Source: Teredinibacter purpureus (GTDB lineage Bacteria > Pseudomonadota > Gammaproteobacteria > Pseudomonadales > Cellvibrionaceae). From it: a stretch of 64,000 bases of DNA. The position numbers were made by a program, and so were the translations under genes. This document shows, piece by piece, positions 8,351-17,439 of this stretch. The number at the start of each line of letters is the position of its first letter. The first letter of the stretch is position 1. The notes under the pieces were generated by a model, which saw only the letters and a list, made by a program, of their open reading frames with translations, made no database searches and was not told the DNA's origin. The stretch spans positions 885,501 to 949,500 of the forward strand of contig NZ_CP060092.1 of NCBI RefSeq assembly GCF_014217335.1, in the 5' to 3' direction.

Positions 8351-10717
8351 ATGTATAACCCGTTAAGCTTTTTAAGTAGCTTGTCGTTCTACAGTAATAA
8401 AAAAAATGTAACCTTACGGATTACTTATCAAGTACTGACGTTGATAATATCGTATGTTATTTCTACAAGTGCATTTGCACAAACTAACACTGCACCCACG
8501 ATATCGAATATTGGTGACAAATTAATATTTGTGAATACATCGTTAACAATTCCGTTTTCGATTTCTGACGCAGAAACGCCTGTTGCTAATCTAAGAGTAT
8601 TCAAGTCGGGGGGAGGGTCGACTTTTTCAAGTCCTATTTCTTACACTTTTAGCGGGACGGGAAATAACCGGACATTAACTATTACGCCTGCTAGTAACGA
8701 TACTGGAAGAGTCTCGGTGTCAGTAGTTGTACAGGACGCTGGAGGTAAGACGGCCTGGACGAGCTTTGTATTTACCGTACAGGCAAATACAAACACTCCC
8801 CCGACAATCACGAGTATTGTTGATCGGACCATAACGCAGGGGGGATCTGCGGTTATTCCGTTTAGTATAAACGATGCAGAAACACCTTCGGGTGAGCTGC
8901 GCGTATTTAAATCGGGTGGCGGTTCAACCTTTCATACGGAACCGACTTACGTCTTTTCTGGGGCAGGTAATTCTCGTACTCTTAAAATAACACCTGCATC
9001 AAATGACTTTGGCAGCGTATCGTTAACTGTCGTTGTTCAGGACTCTGAAGGAAGAACTGCTTGGACCACGTTTAAGTTTACAGTTAATTCTAAACCGACA
9101 ATTAACGATCCGGCTGATGTAACGCTCTTTGAAACGCAAAATGTAATTGATATTCCATTTGTGATAACTGATGTTGAAACACCAGTATCAATTTTAAATG
9201 TCTCTCTGTCCACCAACAGCTCAACCTTTAGCAGTACGCCTAGCTTTACGTTTATTGGTAACAGTTCTAGTCGAGTACTGAGGGTTACTCGGCAGCCAAA
9301 TGATTCAGGCACGATCAATGCGACAATAATTGTTAGAGATCAGAAGAATGCTACGGACTTTACAACGATTAAAATTACTGGTCTCTTGGCGAGTCCTCCG
9401 AGTGATATTAATCCTGCGCGATCTCTCTTTATCCGAGATTTGAATACGCTTGAGTCTTCAAGACTAGACCTCGATCTAGGAACGGTTCTAGACCAACTTG
9501 CCACCCAGCTAAACGCAATAAACAGTACTGACCCTGTTTCTGCGGAGTCGCTGTTCGCAAGATTGTGGGATACGCAAAATCCTGTTGGGCAATCTTTTGT
9601 TAATGAGGGAATTAAATGTACTGGCAGTGTCAACGGATTCAATGCTACTTGCAGACCAGCGGAAGGTCAGCAAGCTGCGAATCCAGCAATCTCATTAAAC
9701 AACTATTCACCTATAGCGCTTGTAAACCGGTTTGATTTACGTGATCAGACTACTTTTGGTAATTGCGGTGAAGCCAGAATCGTTTATGCAAAAACCAGCG
9801 GCGGGGGGAGAAACTATGTGATTTTTGAAGCAAAACTTCCAAACCCTACTCCTGGCAACGCTAGTGGTTGTCGCCCAATTGCGGAGTTTTGGGCATTTCT
9901 AACTGACGATAATGATGCCGATAGCCGAGCTGCGAAGCTTAATGATTTCTTTATCAATGGGTTGAGTAATTTTGGACCAGTAATCGATGTTAACAATTTC
10001 GCTCAAAATAGCGGCCAGATTCGCACAAATATGTTCATGGATACTTCCGCATGGATTTTAAGTGAGTTTAAAATAGCGCAGGCAAATGGCGATAGCGTAT
10101 TCCTGCCTGTATCAGTTAAAAGTAATCCATTCGGGGAATTGTTTAGTGGAAATAGGACCGATAGTCTAGCTGATCAATTTAGAGATGACTTTATTGATAA
10201 TATGGACGCTCTTTTATTAGATACGGATAGCTTCTTCTTGCACGTTGCGAGTGATACGCATAACAACGCGCAAAGTCATGCATCTGGTGCTCGTCGGGGG
10301 GAGAATAATTTCTTGAACTTCGCTTCTAACAGCAGTAGTAACAGCGTCTTTAGAAGCCAGATACAGGCGAAGTTAAACGCTAGTTCATCCAATTTAACTG
10401 TAAATCAAGTTTTGAATCGGGCTACAGCAATGACTTGTGCAGGGTGTCACAATCCTCAAGCCTTTAGTCTTACAGGTGCAAACAGTATTGGCCCGGGCGT
10501 GAGCTGGCCGGTGTCAGTTGATTTTGTTCATGTTAGCGAGCAATCGATTAATGGTAACTTTAGGATCAGCCCTGCACTATCAACAACGTTTATTCCTGCT
10601 AGGGAAGAAGATTTAGAAGGTTTCTTACTCAACGCTAATCGCACAAGTAGTACTACATCGGCTACAGGTGTTAAGAAAACCAGTGTTCCTGTTTTGAGCG
10701 GAGGACGTTCTGGTTAA
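8351..10717 (+). CDS. Exported protein with three Ig/cadherin-like repeats and a C-terminal haem-c motif
   Basis: 788 residues from the ATG at 8351, chosen because GGAAA lies just upstream; an in-frame ATG at 8339 has no ribosome site. A signal peptide ends at STSAFA/QTN. Three repeats of about 95-100 residues follow, each with a PFSIxDAETP-type strand and a late VVVQDxxGxTAWTxFxFTV strand (the third diverges), resembling bacterial Ig-like/cadherin modules. The remaining 430 residues, about 355-788, form an unrecognised domain with several cysteines and one CAGCH haem-c attachment motif about 90 residues before the end. It is probably a periplasmic or surface protein, possibly redox active. 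Its partner genes are unknown. Confidence 0.8.
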   Translation: MYNPLSFLSSLSFYSNKKNVTLRITYQVLTLIISYVISTSAFAQTNTAPTISNIGDKLIFVNTSLTIPFSISDAETPVANLRVFKSGGGSTFSSPISYTFSGTGNNRTLTITPASNDTGRVSVSVVVQDAGGKTAWTSFVFTVQANTNTPPTITSIVDRTITQGGSAVIPFSINDAETPSGELRVFKSGGGSTFHTEPTYVFSGAGNSRTLKITPASNDFGSVSLTVVVQDSEGRTAWTTFKFTVNSKPTINDPADVTLFETQNVIDIPFVITDVETPVSILNVSLSTNSSTFSSTPSFTFIGNSSSRVLRVTRQPNDSGTINATIIVRDQKNATDFTTIKITGLLASPPSDINPARSLFIRDLNTLESSRLDLDLGTVLDQLATQLNAINSTDPVSAESLFARLWDTQNPVGQSFVNEGIKCTGSVNGFNATCRPAEGQQAANPAISLNNYSPIALVNRFDLRDQTTFGNCGEARIVYAKTSGGGRNYVIFEAKLPNPTPGNASGCRPIAEFWAFLTDDNDADSRAAKLNDFFINGLSNFGPVIDVNNFAQNSGQIRTNMFMDTSAWILSEFKIAQANGDSVFLPVSVKSNPFGELFSGNRTDSLADQFRDDFIDNMDALLLDTDSFFLHVASDTHNNAQSHASGARRGENNFLNFASNSSSNSVFRSQIQAKLNASSSNLTVNQVLNRATAMTCAGCHNPQAFSLTGANSIGPGVSWPVSVDFVHVSEQSINGNFRISPALSTTFIPAREEDLEGFLLNANRTSSTTSATGVKKTSVPVLSGGRSG

Positions 10718-10747
10718 CTAATTCATTTACCGGTTAAACATTATTGT

Positions 10748-10790
10748 GTGGATAATAGGTCTCTTGTAAATCTGTTATCCACTTTTTTTT
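10748..10790 (+). terminator. Intrinsic terminator of the Ig-repeat gene
   Basis: GTGGATAA (10748-10755) pairs with TTATCCAC (10775-10782) and is followed by eight T. A second perfect hairpin follows at once. Confidence 0.8.
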
Positions 10791-10815
10791 GGCCTGAAAT
10801 GTCTTTCAGGCCTTT
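10791..10815 (+). terminator. Second tandem hairpin
   Basis: GGCCTGAAA (10791-10799) and TTTCAGGCC (10804-10812) form a perfect 9-bp stem with a TGTC loop followed by TTT, directly behind the first terminator. Confidence 0.6.
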
Positions 10816-10939
10816 GATTTAAATGATGATTCTTTTCATCCACGTCAACGCATTACTGCACTACACTTTCGATGTATTTGATAAGTATTAAAGATTCTGC
10901 GCGGCTGGATTGACGGATTCATCGTCAACGCCAATCCAA

Positions 10940-11323
10940 CTACAGGCTTTTAATTTCCCACGGTATCAGTGACTCTACATCGGCAACGCTTTTCGCTTGA
11001 GGCAGCTTTTCAAACACAACCTTTAAATACTCGTACGGATTCAAGTCATTGCCTTTTGCCGTTTGGATCAGGCTGTACAGGTTTGCGCTGGCTTTCGCGC
11101 CGGCAGTGCTGTTGCTAAACAGCCAGTTTTTTCGCCCAATGGTGAACGGGCTGATCGCATTTTCCGCGAGATTATGATCAATCGGGTGCGCGCCGTTCTC
11201 CGTGTAGCGGATTAAACGTGGCCACTGGTTGTGTAAATACCTCAGCGCTTTGCCTAAGGTGTTGCTCGGCGGGGTGTGCTGTAGAATTTTTTCGAGCCAC
11301 TTCTTAATTTTGTCGAGAGTCAC
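10940..11323 (-). pseudogene. IS66-family transposase, C-terminal remnant
   Basis: 127 residues matching only the end of an IS66 TnpC transposase (full length about 500). It shows LGKALRYLHNQWPRL, the catalytic-core element HNLAENAISPF, IGRKNWLFSNSTAGAKAS and YSLIQTAKGNDLNPYEYL. The glutamate of NLAEN belongs to the DDE site; the two aspartates are missing because the 5' part is gone. The apparent GTG start has no ribosome site. No tnpA, tnpB or inverted repeats were found nearby, so this is a decayed element. Confidence 0.88.
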
Positions 11324-11432
11324 AAAGCACCTATATTTTGTTAATTAAATGTAACAAAGTACATTAATGCGCAGCCTTCGGCTGCTGAACCTTGCTACCG
11401 CTTGGTCGTTGTGTTTGGCGTTACAACTCTAA

Positions 11433-11678
11433 ACTCGGATAGTCATATACTCAAAAGATGATATAAATCCTTTAGATTTCAAAAGGTATTTAGCCATTAA
11501 TGAAAAAATGTATTTCGGGTCGCGTGGTGCAAACCCTTACTCCATTACCTCTCATATTGCTGAGGCAGCACTGATATTAGGTGGCTCAAACGTACATATC
11601 GATCATATAGATGAATGGTGGTTTGTATCTTCTAAAACTGATTGGTTGAATGTGGAGCGACAAGGTGGGGTTTGTTGA
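11433..11678 (+). pseudogene. Gene fragment lacking a proper start
   Basis: A frame open from 11433 to the TGA at 11678 encodes a protein-like 81-residue stretch: KDDINPLDFKRYLAIN, then MYFGSRGANPYSITSHIAE, then DHIDEWWFVSSKTDWL. The first ATG, at 11508, falls in the middle of the sequence-like region and has no ribosome site. This suggests the 3' end of a gene whose 5' part was lost, perhaps with the IS66 insertion. The family is not recognised. Confidence 0.4.
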
Positions 11679-11717
11679 GCGCTTACCGGTTTTATACGTT
11701 TTTACCTATTCGCAGTG

Positions 11718-11894
11718 TTAGGTGGGTGTGATGAAGGTATCTATTCCGTCGTTCTTTATATCGGTTATGAACTGATCCCATGCTTGCTGTTTAGTTGCGA
11801 ACTGTTCGTCGGCACTCGTTGAATTGCCATAGCCATCCAGAATTTCCAAGATCCACCCTGCATCGTCGTCGCCTTTATAGGTGTTAACACCCAA
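11718..11894 (-). pseudogene. Small acidic protein fragment downstream of the DUF6524-like gene
   Basis: On the minus strand a frame of 58 codons ends at 11718. The peptide is well-formed and acidic, with NTYKGDDDAGWILEILDGYG, then a helix ATKQQAWDQFITDIKND and a TFITPT end. Only a TTG start is available, and an in-frame TAA precedes it. A further 13 codons upstream continue back, in the same frame, to the stop of the DUF6524-like gene. It could be a gene broken by a nonsense change or a TTG-started small gene. Confidence 0.35.
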
Positions 11895-11939
11895 GGTTTA
11901 GTCGTACACCGTTACAGAGCTTTTAGAAAACGCGGTTCT

Positions 11940-12362
11940 TTAGTTATCAATATCGTCTGTGTCAATTTGCCCTGTAATTTTGCGGCGAATATGAGACCAC
12001 GAAATGCCGAAGGCTAGTACAAGGGCTAGCAGTAACAGTACCACCCAGCTAAAGACGGATACATTTTCGAGGCTTAGCCAGCCTAGGTCTACGAATAGCC
12101 ACACTAAACAGCCGAAGAAGACACTGGCGAGTATTAGGCCTATAAACCCAAGAGAGCGTATAGAGGCTCGTAAATAGATGGCCCAACCAATGAGTAGTGC
12201 TGAACCCACTACGGCGAGCAGTGGTGTTACTGACGGGAATATGTCGGCAACCCAGTGAGCGAAAGAATAGCCGCTGGGGTTGTAGGAAAAAAACACTAGG
12301 ACTAGGGCAAAAAGAAACCGATATCCAAATTGTGCGAGGCCAAAATTTTGTAGGTTCGACAT
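11940..12362 (-). CDS. DUF6524-like four-helix membrane protein
   Basis: 140 residues with four hydrophobic segments (about 12-28, 44-62, 68-92, 103-120) and a charged cytoplasmic C-terminus (RRKITGQIDTDDIDN). The N-terminal FALVLVFFSYNPSGYSFAHW pattern is what I recall for the DUF6524 family of inner-membrane proteins of unknown function; that naming is from memory. AAGGACACCCC precedes the ATG. It lies 9 bases downstream of the PlsC-type gene and is probably cotranscribed with it. Confidence 0.7.
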   Translation of the reverse strand: MSNLQNFGLAQFGYRFLFALVLVFFSYNPSGYSFAHWVADIFPSVTPLLAVVGSALLIGWAIYLRASIRSLGFIGLILASVFFGCLVWLFVDLGWLSLENVSVFSWVVLLLLALVLAFGISWSHIRRKITGQIDTDDIDN

Positions 12363-12371
12363 GGGGTGTCC

Positions 12372-13112
12372 TTAGGGCTTTAACGTGTCCATTGTAGATT
12401 CTATCCAGTTTTCGACTTCTAGTATTAGTGCTTTACTGGTTTTTCCCTCCGGGGATATCGCAGGGCCAATGGCCACGGTGATACAGCCGGGTTTTTTCTT
12501 AAAATCTTTGGGTGGCCAGAAAAGGCCTGAGTTGACCGCAACCGGCACAATAGGTGTTGAAGATGCTATGGCGATATCGGCACCGCTGCGTGCATATTTT
12601 CCTTTTGTTCCGGCCGCTACACGTGTGCCTTCGGGGAAGAGTAAAACGTTGTAGCCGCTGTTTAGCCGGTGAACACTTTTCTGTTTGACTAGTTTGAGGG
12701 CTGCGCGCGGGTTGTCACGGTCTATGGGAATAGGGCGTAGTGCCGCTAAGCCCCATCCAAAAAATGGAATATGGAGAAGCTCACGTTTAAGTACGGTAGA
12801 TGCTGGCCAAAATAACCCTTGGAGGAAGAGTGTTTCCCAGGTGCTTTGGTGCTTAGACATAACGATAACGTTTTTACCTCGTGCTGGTAAGTTCTCGGCA
12901 CCAATTACGCGGTAACGTACGCCGCAAATGACGCGAGCGAGAAATACGGCGAAGGTTGTCCAGCTAATAATGATTTTGTGGCGAAAACGTAACGGTAGCG
13001 GTATTAGTAGAACGGAGAGTGCGCCGTAAAAGATTGCGGAAAGGTTATAGATAACGGTAAATATGAGAGAACGGGATTTAATTAACAAGCGTTCTGTTCC
13101 TTTTAAATACAT
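12372..13112 (-). CDS. plsC: 1-acyl-sn-glycerol-3-phosphate acyltransferase (PlsC family)
   Basis: 246-residue membrane-associated acyltransferase that transfers an acyl chain to lysophosphatidic acid to give phosphatidic acid in phospholipid synthesis. The catalytic block is SKHQSTWET (H-x4-E, a common variant of HX4D) near residue 86. The substrate-binding block LFPEGTRVAAG is near 159, and a third PIVPVAVNSG block follows. An N-terminal hydrophobic helix anchors it. It lies between glyS and the DUF6524-like gene on the same strand. Family assignment is firm; the exact substrate could differ, since many genomes carry several PlsC paralogues. Confidence 0.85.
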   Translation of the reverse strand: MYLKGTERLLIKSRSLIFTVIYNLSAIFYGALSVLLIPLPLRFRHKIIISWTTFAVFLARVICGVRYRVIGAENLPARGKNVIVMSKHQSTWETLFLQGLFWPASTVLKRELLHIPFFGWGLAALRPIPIDRDNPRAALKLVKQKSVHRLNSGYNVLLFPEGTRVAAGTKGKYARSGADIAIASSTPIVPVAVNSGLFWPPKDFKKKPGCITVAIGPAISPEGKTSKALILEVENWIESTMDTLKP

Positions 13113-13155
13113 CGTAAAGAAGCGATTGACAATTTATTGCGCGCAAACGAGCAGC

Positions 13156-13189
13156 GCAAAAAGAATAGTAGGCCCACCCTACTATTCTT
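13156..13189 (-). terminator. Intrinsic terminator of glyQS
   Basis: AAGAATAGTAGG (13161-13172) pairs perfectly with CCTACTATTCTT (13178-13189) with a 5-base loop. Read on the minus strand, the stem is followed by TTTTT, placing it just behind glyS. Confidence 0.85.
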
Positions 13190-13205
13190 AGGCTGGTAGT
13201 GATTG

Positions 13206-15281
13206 TTAGTTTTTCACGGCGAGTAATGAAATATCAGCTACTTCCAGGAAGAGCTGCCGCAGTGTGTGCAGTAACGCTAACCGATTTTCGCGAACGTTTA
13301 AGTCGTCGGTCATTACCATGACATCGTCAAAGAAGGTATCGACGGGTTCGCGTAAGGCCGCGAGTACTTTCAGTGCATCGGTATAATTAGCGCCGTTAAT
13401 TAAAGGTTTAACGTCGGCTGAGAGCGCTGCGAGTGTTGTAGCAAGGGCTTTCTCGGCGGGTTCAACCAGTAGAGATGAATCGATATTGTGCGCCGGTGCG
13501 TGATCGAGTTTGGCGAGAATATTCGAAACACGTTTGTTAGCGGCTGCAAGCGCTTGTGCTTCTGGCAGCTTACTGAATTCGGCGACGGCATATACGCGTT
13601 GGTTAATATCCAGCGGTGTGGATAAGTTTTTGGCGCTGACCGCTTGGAAAACTTCTGCCGAAATACCCGCTTCTTCATACCATGATTTAAAGCGTTCGAT
13701 CATATAGGCAATAACGTCTTCTTCCACCGTATCGCTTGCGGGAAGCGAAGAGAAGTTACTTGCCGCTGCGTTGATTAATTCGCGTAGGTCTAGATTTAAG
13801 TCTTTTTCTACTAATATACGTAAAGCACCTAATGAGGCGCGTCGCAACGCAAACGGGTCTTTAGAGCCGGTGGGCTTTTGGCCAATACCAAATATACCGG
13901 TAATGGTGTCTAGGCGATCGGCGAGCGCAATAATGGCGCCGGTTGCTGTGCTTGGTAGCGCATCGCCGGCAAATTTAGGCATGTACTGCTCTTGCATGGC
14001 TTGCGCAACGTCCTGGTGTTCGCCATCGTTCTGCGCGTAGTGATAACCAGCAATGCCTTGCATGTCGGGAAATTCGTAAACCATGCTGCTGACTAGGTCA
14101 GATTTACAGAGCTTGGCCGCTCTTGTTACGTGGGTTGTGTCTGCGCCAAGTTTACTGGCAATGAGTGCACCGAGCTTTTCGATGCGTTCAGTTTTCTCGT
14201 AAATGGTGCCAAGCTTGGCTTGGAATACAACCGTTTTAAGGCGCTCGCGCTGTGCGGTAAGGTTCGTTTTTTTATCCGTGTCGAAAAAGAACGCGGCGTC
14301 GGCGAGACGTGGACGAATCACACGTTCGTTACCGTCGATAACTTGCGCGGGGTCTTTGCTCACAATATTGGATAAGGTAATAAAGTGAGGTAGTAATTGA
14401 CCATTGTTGTCGACAACATGAAAATATTTTTGATGTTCTTTCATGGAAGAAATGAGTGCCTCTGCCGGAACCGACAGAAAACTTTCGTCGAACTTTCCAG
14501 CGAGTGCAACAGGAAATTCAACCAATGAGGTGACTTCGTGTAAGAGGTCTTCACTTATGACGGCGTTGCCACCAAGCGCGTGTGCTGCGGCGTTAACCTG
14601 TTCTACGACGGCTGCTTTTCGGGCGTCGTAGTCGGCCATTACGTGGCCAATATCGGCGAGGCTGGCAGGGTAATCATTTGTGGTGGCGAGTGTAATGGGT
14701 TGGTTGCAATGGAACCGGTGGCCGCGCGTGGTGTTGCCGGCGGTTACGCCCAATATTGTGCCGTTTAATACAGTGTCGTTTAACATCATAACGAGCCAAT
14801 GAACGGGGCGTACGAATTCGGTACGGCTAGCGCCCCAGCGCATACGTTTATTTATAGGCAGGTTGGCAAGCGATGTTGAGACTATATCGCATAATAAGGT
14901 TTCAGCGGCTTCGCCACCGGCAGAGGCGTTGTGTACCAGTTTATCGATTTTACCGTCGTTTTCGGTGGTTAAATCACTGACCGCAAGGCCATTTTTTTTG
15001 GCGAACGCTTCTGCGGCTTTTGTAGGGTTGCCCTCGGCGTCGAACGCAATTTTGGCCGGCGGGCCCCACACTTTTACGTCTTCTTTGGGTGTGGTATTGG
15101 CTAGGCCGTTTACCAGCATGGCTAAACGGCGCGGCGTGGCGAACGGTTGAATGGAATCAAACGCTAATTTTTTTGCTTTTAAACCCTGCTCTACGCCTTT
15201 AACAAAGGCATTGGATAACGTTTTTAAGGCGGTAGGGGGTAGTTCTTCTGTACCCAATTCAACAAGAAATTGTGATGACAT
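13206..15281 (-). CDS. glyS: Glycyl-tRNA synthetase beta subunit
   Basis: 691 residues, the usual length for the bacterial beta subunit. With GlyQ it forms the alpha2beta2 enzyme that charges tRNA-Gly. The conserved N-terminus FLVELGTEELPPTAL is present. GGAGAATAATT precedes the ATG, which lies 2 bases after the glyQ stop, so the subunits are translationally coupled. An HD-like middle region (KEHQKYFHVVD and later segments) and a C-terminal anticodon-binding region ending in LFLEVADISLLA are recognisable. Confidence 0.97.
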   Translation of the reverse strand: MSSQFLVELGTEELPPTALKTLSNAFVKGVEQGLKAKKLAFDSIQPFATPRRLAMLVNGLANTTPKEDVKVWGPPAKIAFDAEGNPTKAAEAFAKKNGLAVSDLTTENDGKIDKLVHNASAGGEAAETLLCDIVSTSLANLPINKRMRWGASRTEFVRPVHWLVMMLNDTVLNGTILGVTAGNTTRGHRFHCNQPITLATTNDYPASLADIGHVMADYDARKAAVVEQVNAAAHALGGNAVISEDLLHEVTSLVEFPVALAGKFDESFLSVPAEALISSMKEHQKYFHVVDNNGQLLPHFITLSNIVSKDPAQVIDGNERVIRPRLADAAFFFDTDKKTNLTAQRERLKTVVFQAKLGTIYEKTERIEKLGALIASKLGADTTHVTRAAKLCKSDLVSSMVYEFPDMQGIAGYHYAQNDGEHQDVAQAMQEQYMPKFAGDALPSTATGAIIALADRLDTITGIFGIGQKPTGSKDPFALRRASLGALRILVEKDLNLDLRELINAAASNFSSLPASDTVEEDVIAYMIERFKSWYEEAGISAEVFQAVSAKNLSTPLDINQRVYAVAEFSKLPEAQALAAANKRVSNILAKLDHAPAHNIDSSLLVEPAEKALATTLAALSADVKPLINGANYTDALKVLAALREPVDTFFDDVMVMTDDLNVRENRLALLHTLRQLFLEVADISLLAVKN

Positions 15282-15283
15282 AA

Positions 15284-16234
15284 TTATTCTCCAGCCTCCG
15301 CTTTAACACGATTGACTACTTCGTCTCGTAACGCTGTTGAAGCAAGAGGAAAGCCCAATTTTAAGCGGGCATCGAAATACGCTTGTGCAACATTGCGAGC
15401 CAAGGTGCGAACACGCAAGATAAAACGTTGCCGTTCGGTAACGGATATAGCCTGCCGCGCGTCGAGTAGGTTAAACGCGTGAGACGCTTTCATGACCATT
15501 TCGTAGGCGGGAAGTGGTAATCCTTTTTCGATTAAACGACTAGATTCGGCTTCACACACGTCAAAGGTTTGAAAAAGAAACTCGACGTTTGCTTCGTTAA
15601 AGTTGTAATCCGACATTTCAACTTCGTTTTGGTGGAAGACATCACCGTAGGTCACTTCTGTACCGTCTGGGCGTACTGTCCATACCAAATCGTATATTGA
15701 ATTCTTGTTTTGTAGGTACATGGCGATGCGCTCAAGACCGTACGTAATTTCGCCCGTCACCGGGTAGCATTCGAGACCGCCCACTTGCTGAAAGTAGGTG
15801 AACTGTGTGACTTCCATACCGTTGAGCCATACTTCCCAACCTAGGCCCCACGCTCCAAGTGTTGGCGATTCCCAGTTATCTTCTACAAAGCGTATATCGT
15901 GAATACTGGTGTCGATACCCAATTGTTCGAGTGAGCCCAAATACAATTCTTGGATATTATCGGGAGAGGGCTTAAGTACGACTTGGAACTGGTAATAGTG
16001 TTGCAGCCGATTGGGGTTTTCACCGTAACGGCCATCGGTGGGGCGTCGGCAAGGCTGAACGTAAGCGCTGTTCCATGTTTCGGGGCCAATGGCACGAAGG
16101 AATGTTGCGGGGTGAAAGGTGCCGGCGCCAACTTCCATATCCAATGGTTGGAGTACGACACAGCCTTGTTCGGCCCAGTATTGTTGCAGCGCCAATATTA
16201 GGCCCTGAAAGGTTGAAACATCGGGTTTAGACAC
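15284..16234 (-). CDS. glyQ: Glycyl-tRNA synthetase alpha subunit
   Basis: Catalytic alpha subunit of the tetrameric glycyl-tRNA synthetase. Hallmarks are [53 protein letters not shown] and [22 protein letters not shown] set the start at the GTG at 16234, 316 residues: from there the N-terminus ([11 protein letters not shown]) aligns residue for residue in length with the E. coli start. The longer frame begins at a TTG at 16279 and would add an unsupported 15 residues. CGAGAG lies about 10 bases upstream. Confidence 0.95.
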   Translation of the reverse strand: MSKPDVSTFQGLILALQQYWAEQGCVVLQPLDMEVGAGTFHPATFLRAIGPETWNSAYVQPCRRPTDGRYGENPNRLQHYYQFQVVLKPSPDNIQELYLGSLEQLGIDTSIHDIRFVEDNWESPTLGAWGLGWEVWLNGMEVTQFTYFQQVGGLECYPVTGEITYGLERIAMYLQNKNSIYDLVWTVRPDGTEVTYGDVFHQNEVEMSDYNFNEANVEFLFQTFDVCEAESSRLIEKGLPLPAYEMVMKASHAFNLLDARQAISVTERQRFILRVRTLARNVAQAYFDARLKLGFPLASTALRDEVVNRVKAEAGE

Positions 16235-16407
16235 GGTGAATGCTCTCGGGTGGTCTTTATGAATTTTAAAGGTCGGCAATTATACCGGTATGAGGGATAA
16301 TCAGCCATCATGCGATCAGGTAAGTTGGTAAGTACTTACATTTAAAATGCGTGGAATACCCCCTGCGCAGTAGCGATAATATATAACATGTAATCTTCAT
16401 AGTTGAG

Positions 16408-17295
16408 GTGAGGCGTATCAAAGCGCGTATTATTCTGGGGTTAATAACCCTTTTAGGTAAATTACCCCTGCCCATGGCACGTGGGCTTGGTGGTGGTATT
16501 GGTAGGCTCGCATGGCGAGCGAATTCACGCGAAGTAAAAGTAACGCGGCATAATATTGCGCTGTGCTTCCCGGCAATGCCTGCCGATGAGCAGCGAGAAT
16601 TGGCGCGCTTGAGTGTGATTGAATCCGGAAAGTTGTCGCTCGAGGTTTTGCTGGTGTGGCAACGCAGTAAAGAGTGGTTATTGCAGCGTGTTGTTAAGGT
16701 GCGGGGCGCGGAGCTGTTTAGAGGCGAAAAAGACGATAAGCGCGGCATGATATTGCTGGCCCCTCATATTGGTAATTGGGAGGTGTTGGGTCTTTATGCG
16801 TCGACGCTACGTGACATGGCGAGCCTTTATCAGCCGCCGAAACAAGCGTTTTTAGAACCGTTAATGACAAAGGGCCGTGAACAATACGGTGCAAAGTTAT
16901 TGCCTACCGATATGAAAGGTGTTGCGGGTGTTTTGAAATACTTAAAACGCGGTGCTGCAACAGGTATTTTACCGGACCAAGTACCCGCGGAGGCTGGAGG
17001 GCAATTTGCCGATTTTTTTGGCCAACCTGCGTTTACCATGTCCTTAATTTGCCGGTTAATCGACAAAACCGGATGCCGTGTGGTGGCCGGTGCAGCATTG
17101 CGCACTAAAGAAGGTTTTGAGGTTATTTTTCAGGAAGTGCCGCAAGAAATTTTTAGCCTGGATGAAAGTACAGCGATTACCGCCATGAATAAAGCGGTGG
17201 AAGAGGTGGTTGCACTTTGCCCTGAGCAGTACCAGTGGGAATATAAACGTTTTAGAAAAGTCCCCAAGGGGGCCCCAAAGCAGTATCGGTTTTAG
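16408..17295 (+). CDS. Lipid A biosynthesis lauroyl/myristoyl acyltransferase family (LpxL/HtrB-like)
   Basis: 295-residue inner-membrane acyltransferase of the LpxL/LpxM/HtrB family, which adds secondary acyl chains to lipid A. The catalytic H-x4-E motif is APHIGNWEVLG near residues 116-126. GILPDQVPAEAGG matches the family's DQ motif, and the C-terminal YQWEYKRFRKVP is typical. It starts at GTG 16408, only 173 bases from glyQ on the opposite strand. The fatty acid used cannot be read from the sequence, so no specific lpx symbol is given. Confidence 0.88.
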   Translation: MRRIKARIILGLITLLGKLPLPMARGLGGGIGRLAWRANSREVKVTRHNIALCFPAMPADEQRELARLSVIESGKLSLEVLLVWQRSKEWLLQRVVKVRGAELFRGEKDDKRGMILLAPHIGNWEVLGLYASTLRDMASLYQPPKQAFLEPLMTKGREQYGAKLLPTDMKGVAGVLKYLKRGAATGILPDQVPAEAGGQFADFFGQPAFTMSLICRLIDKTGCRVVAGAALRTKEGFEVIFQEVPQEIFSLDESTAITAMNKAVEEVVALCPEQYQWEYKRFRKVPKGAPKQYRF

Positions 17296-17402
17296 TTGCG
17301 ATATTAATAGGGTCGGGTACCGTTTAGGGGCGTTTGATGCAGAATAAAAGCGGTGGGCTATATCGCTAATACTACCGACAAGCCCACGCGTGGTGTAGAA
17401 GA

Positions 17403-17418
17403 GGGCGGTTAACCGCCC
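17403..17418. terminator. Palindrome between convergent acyltransferase and xylanase genes
   Basis: GGGCGGTTAACCGCCC is a perfect 16-base palindrome (6-bp stem, TTAA loop) just beyond the xylanase stop. There is only a modest T content on either side; it probably serves as a bidirectional 3' hairpin. Confidence 0.5.
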
Positions 17419-17439
17419 TTAATGTGTAACGCGAGTGCG

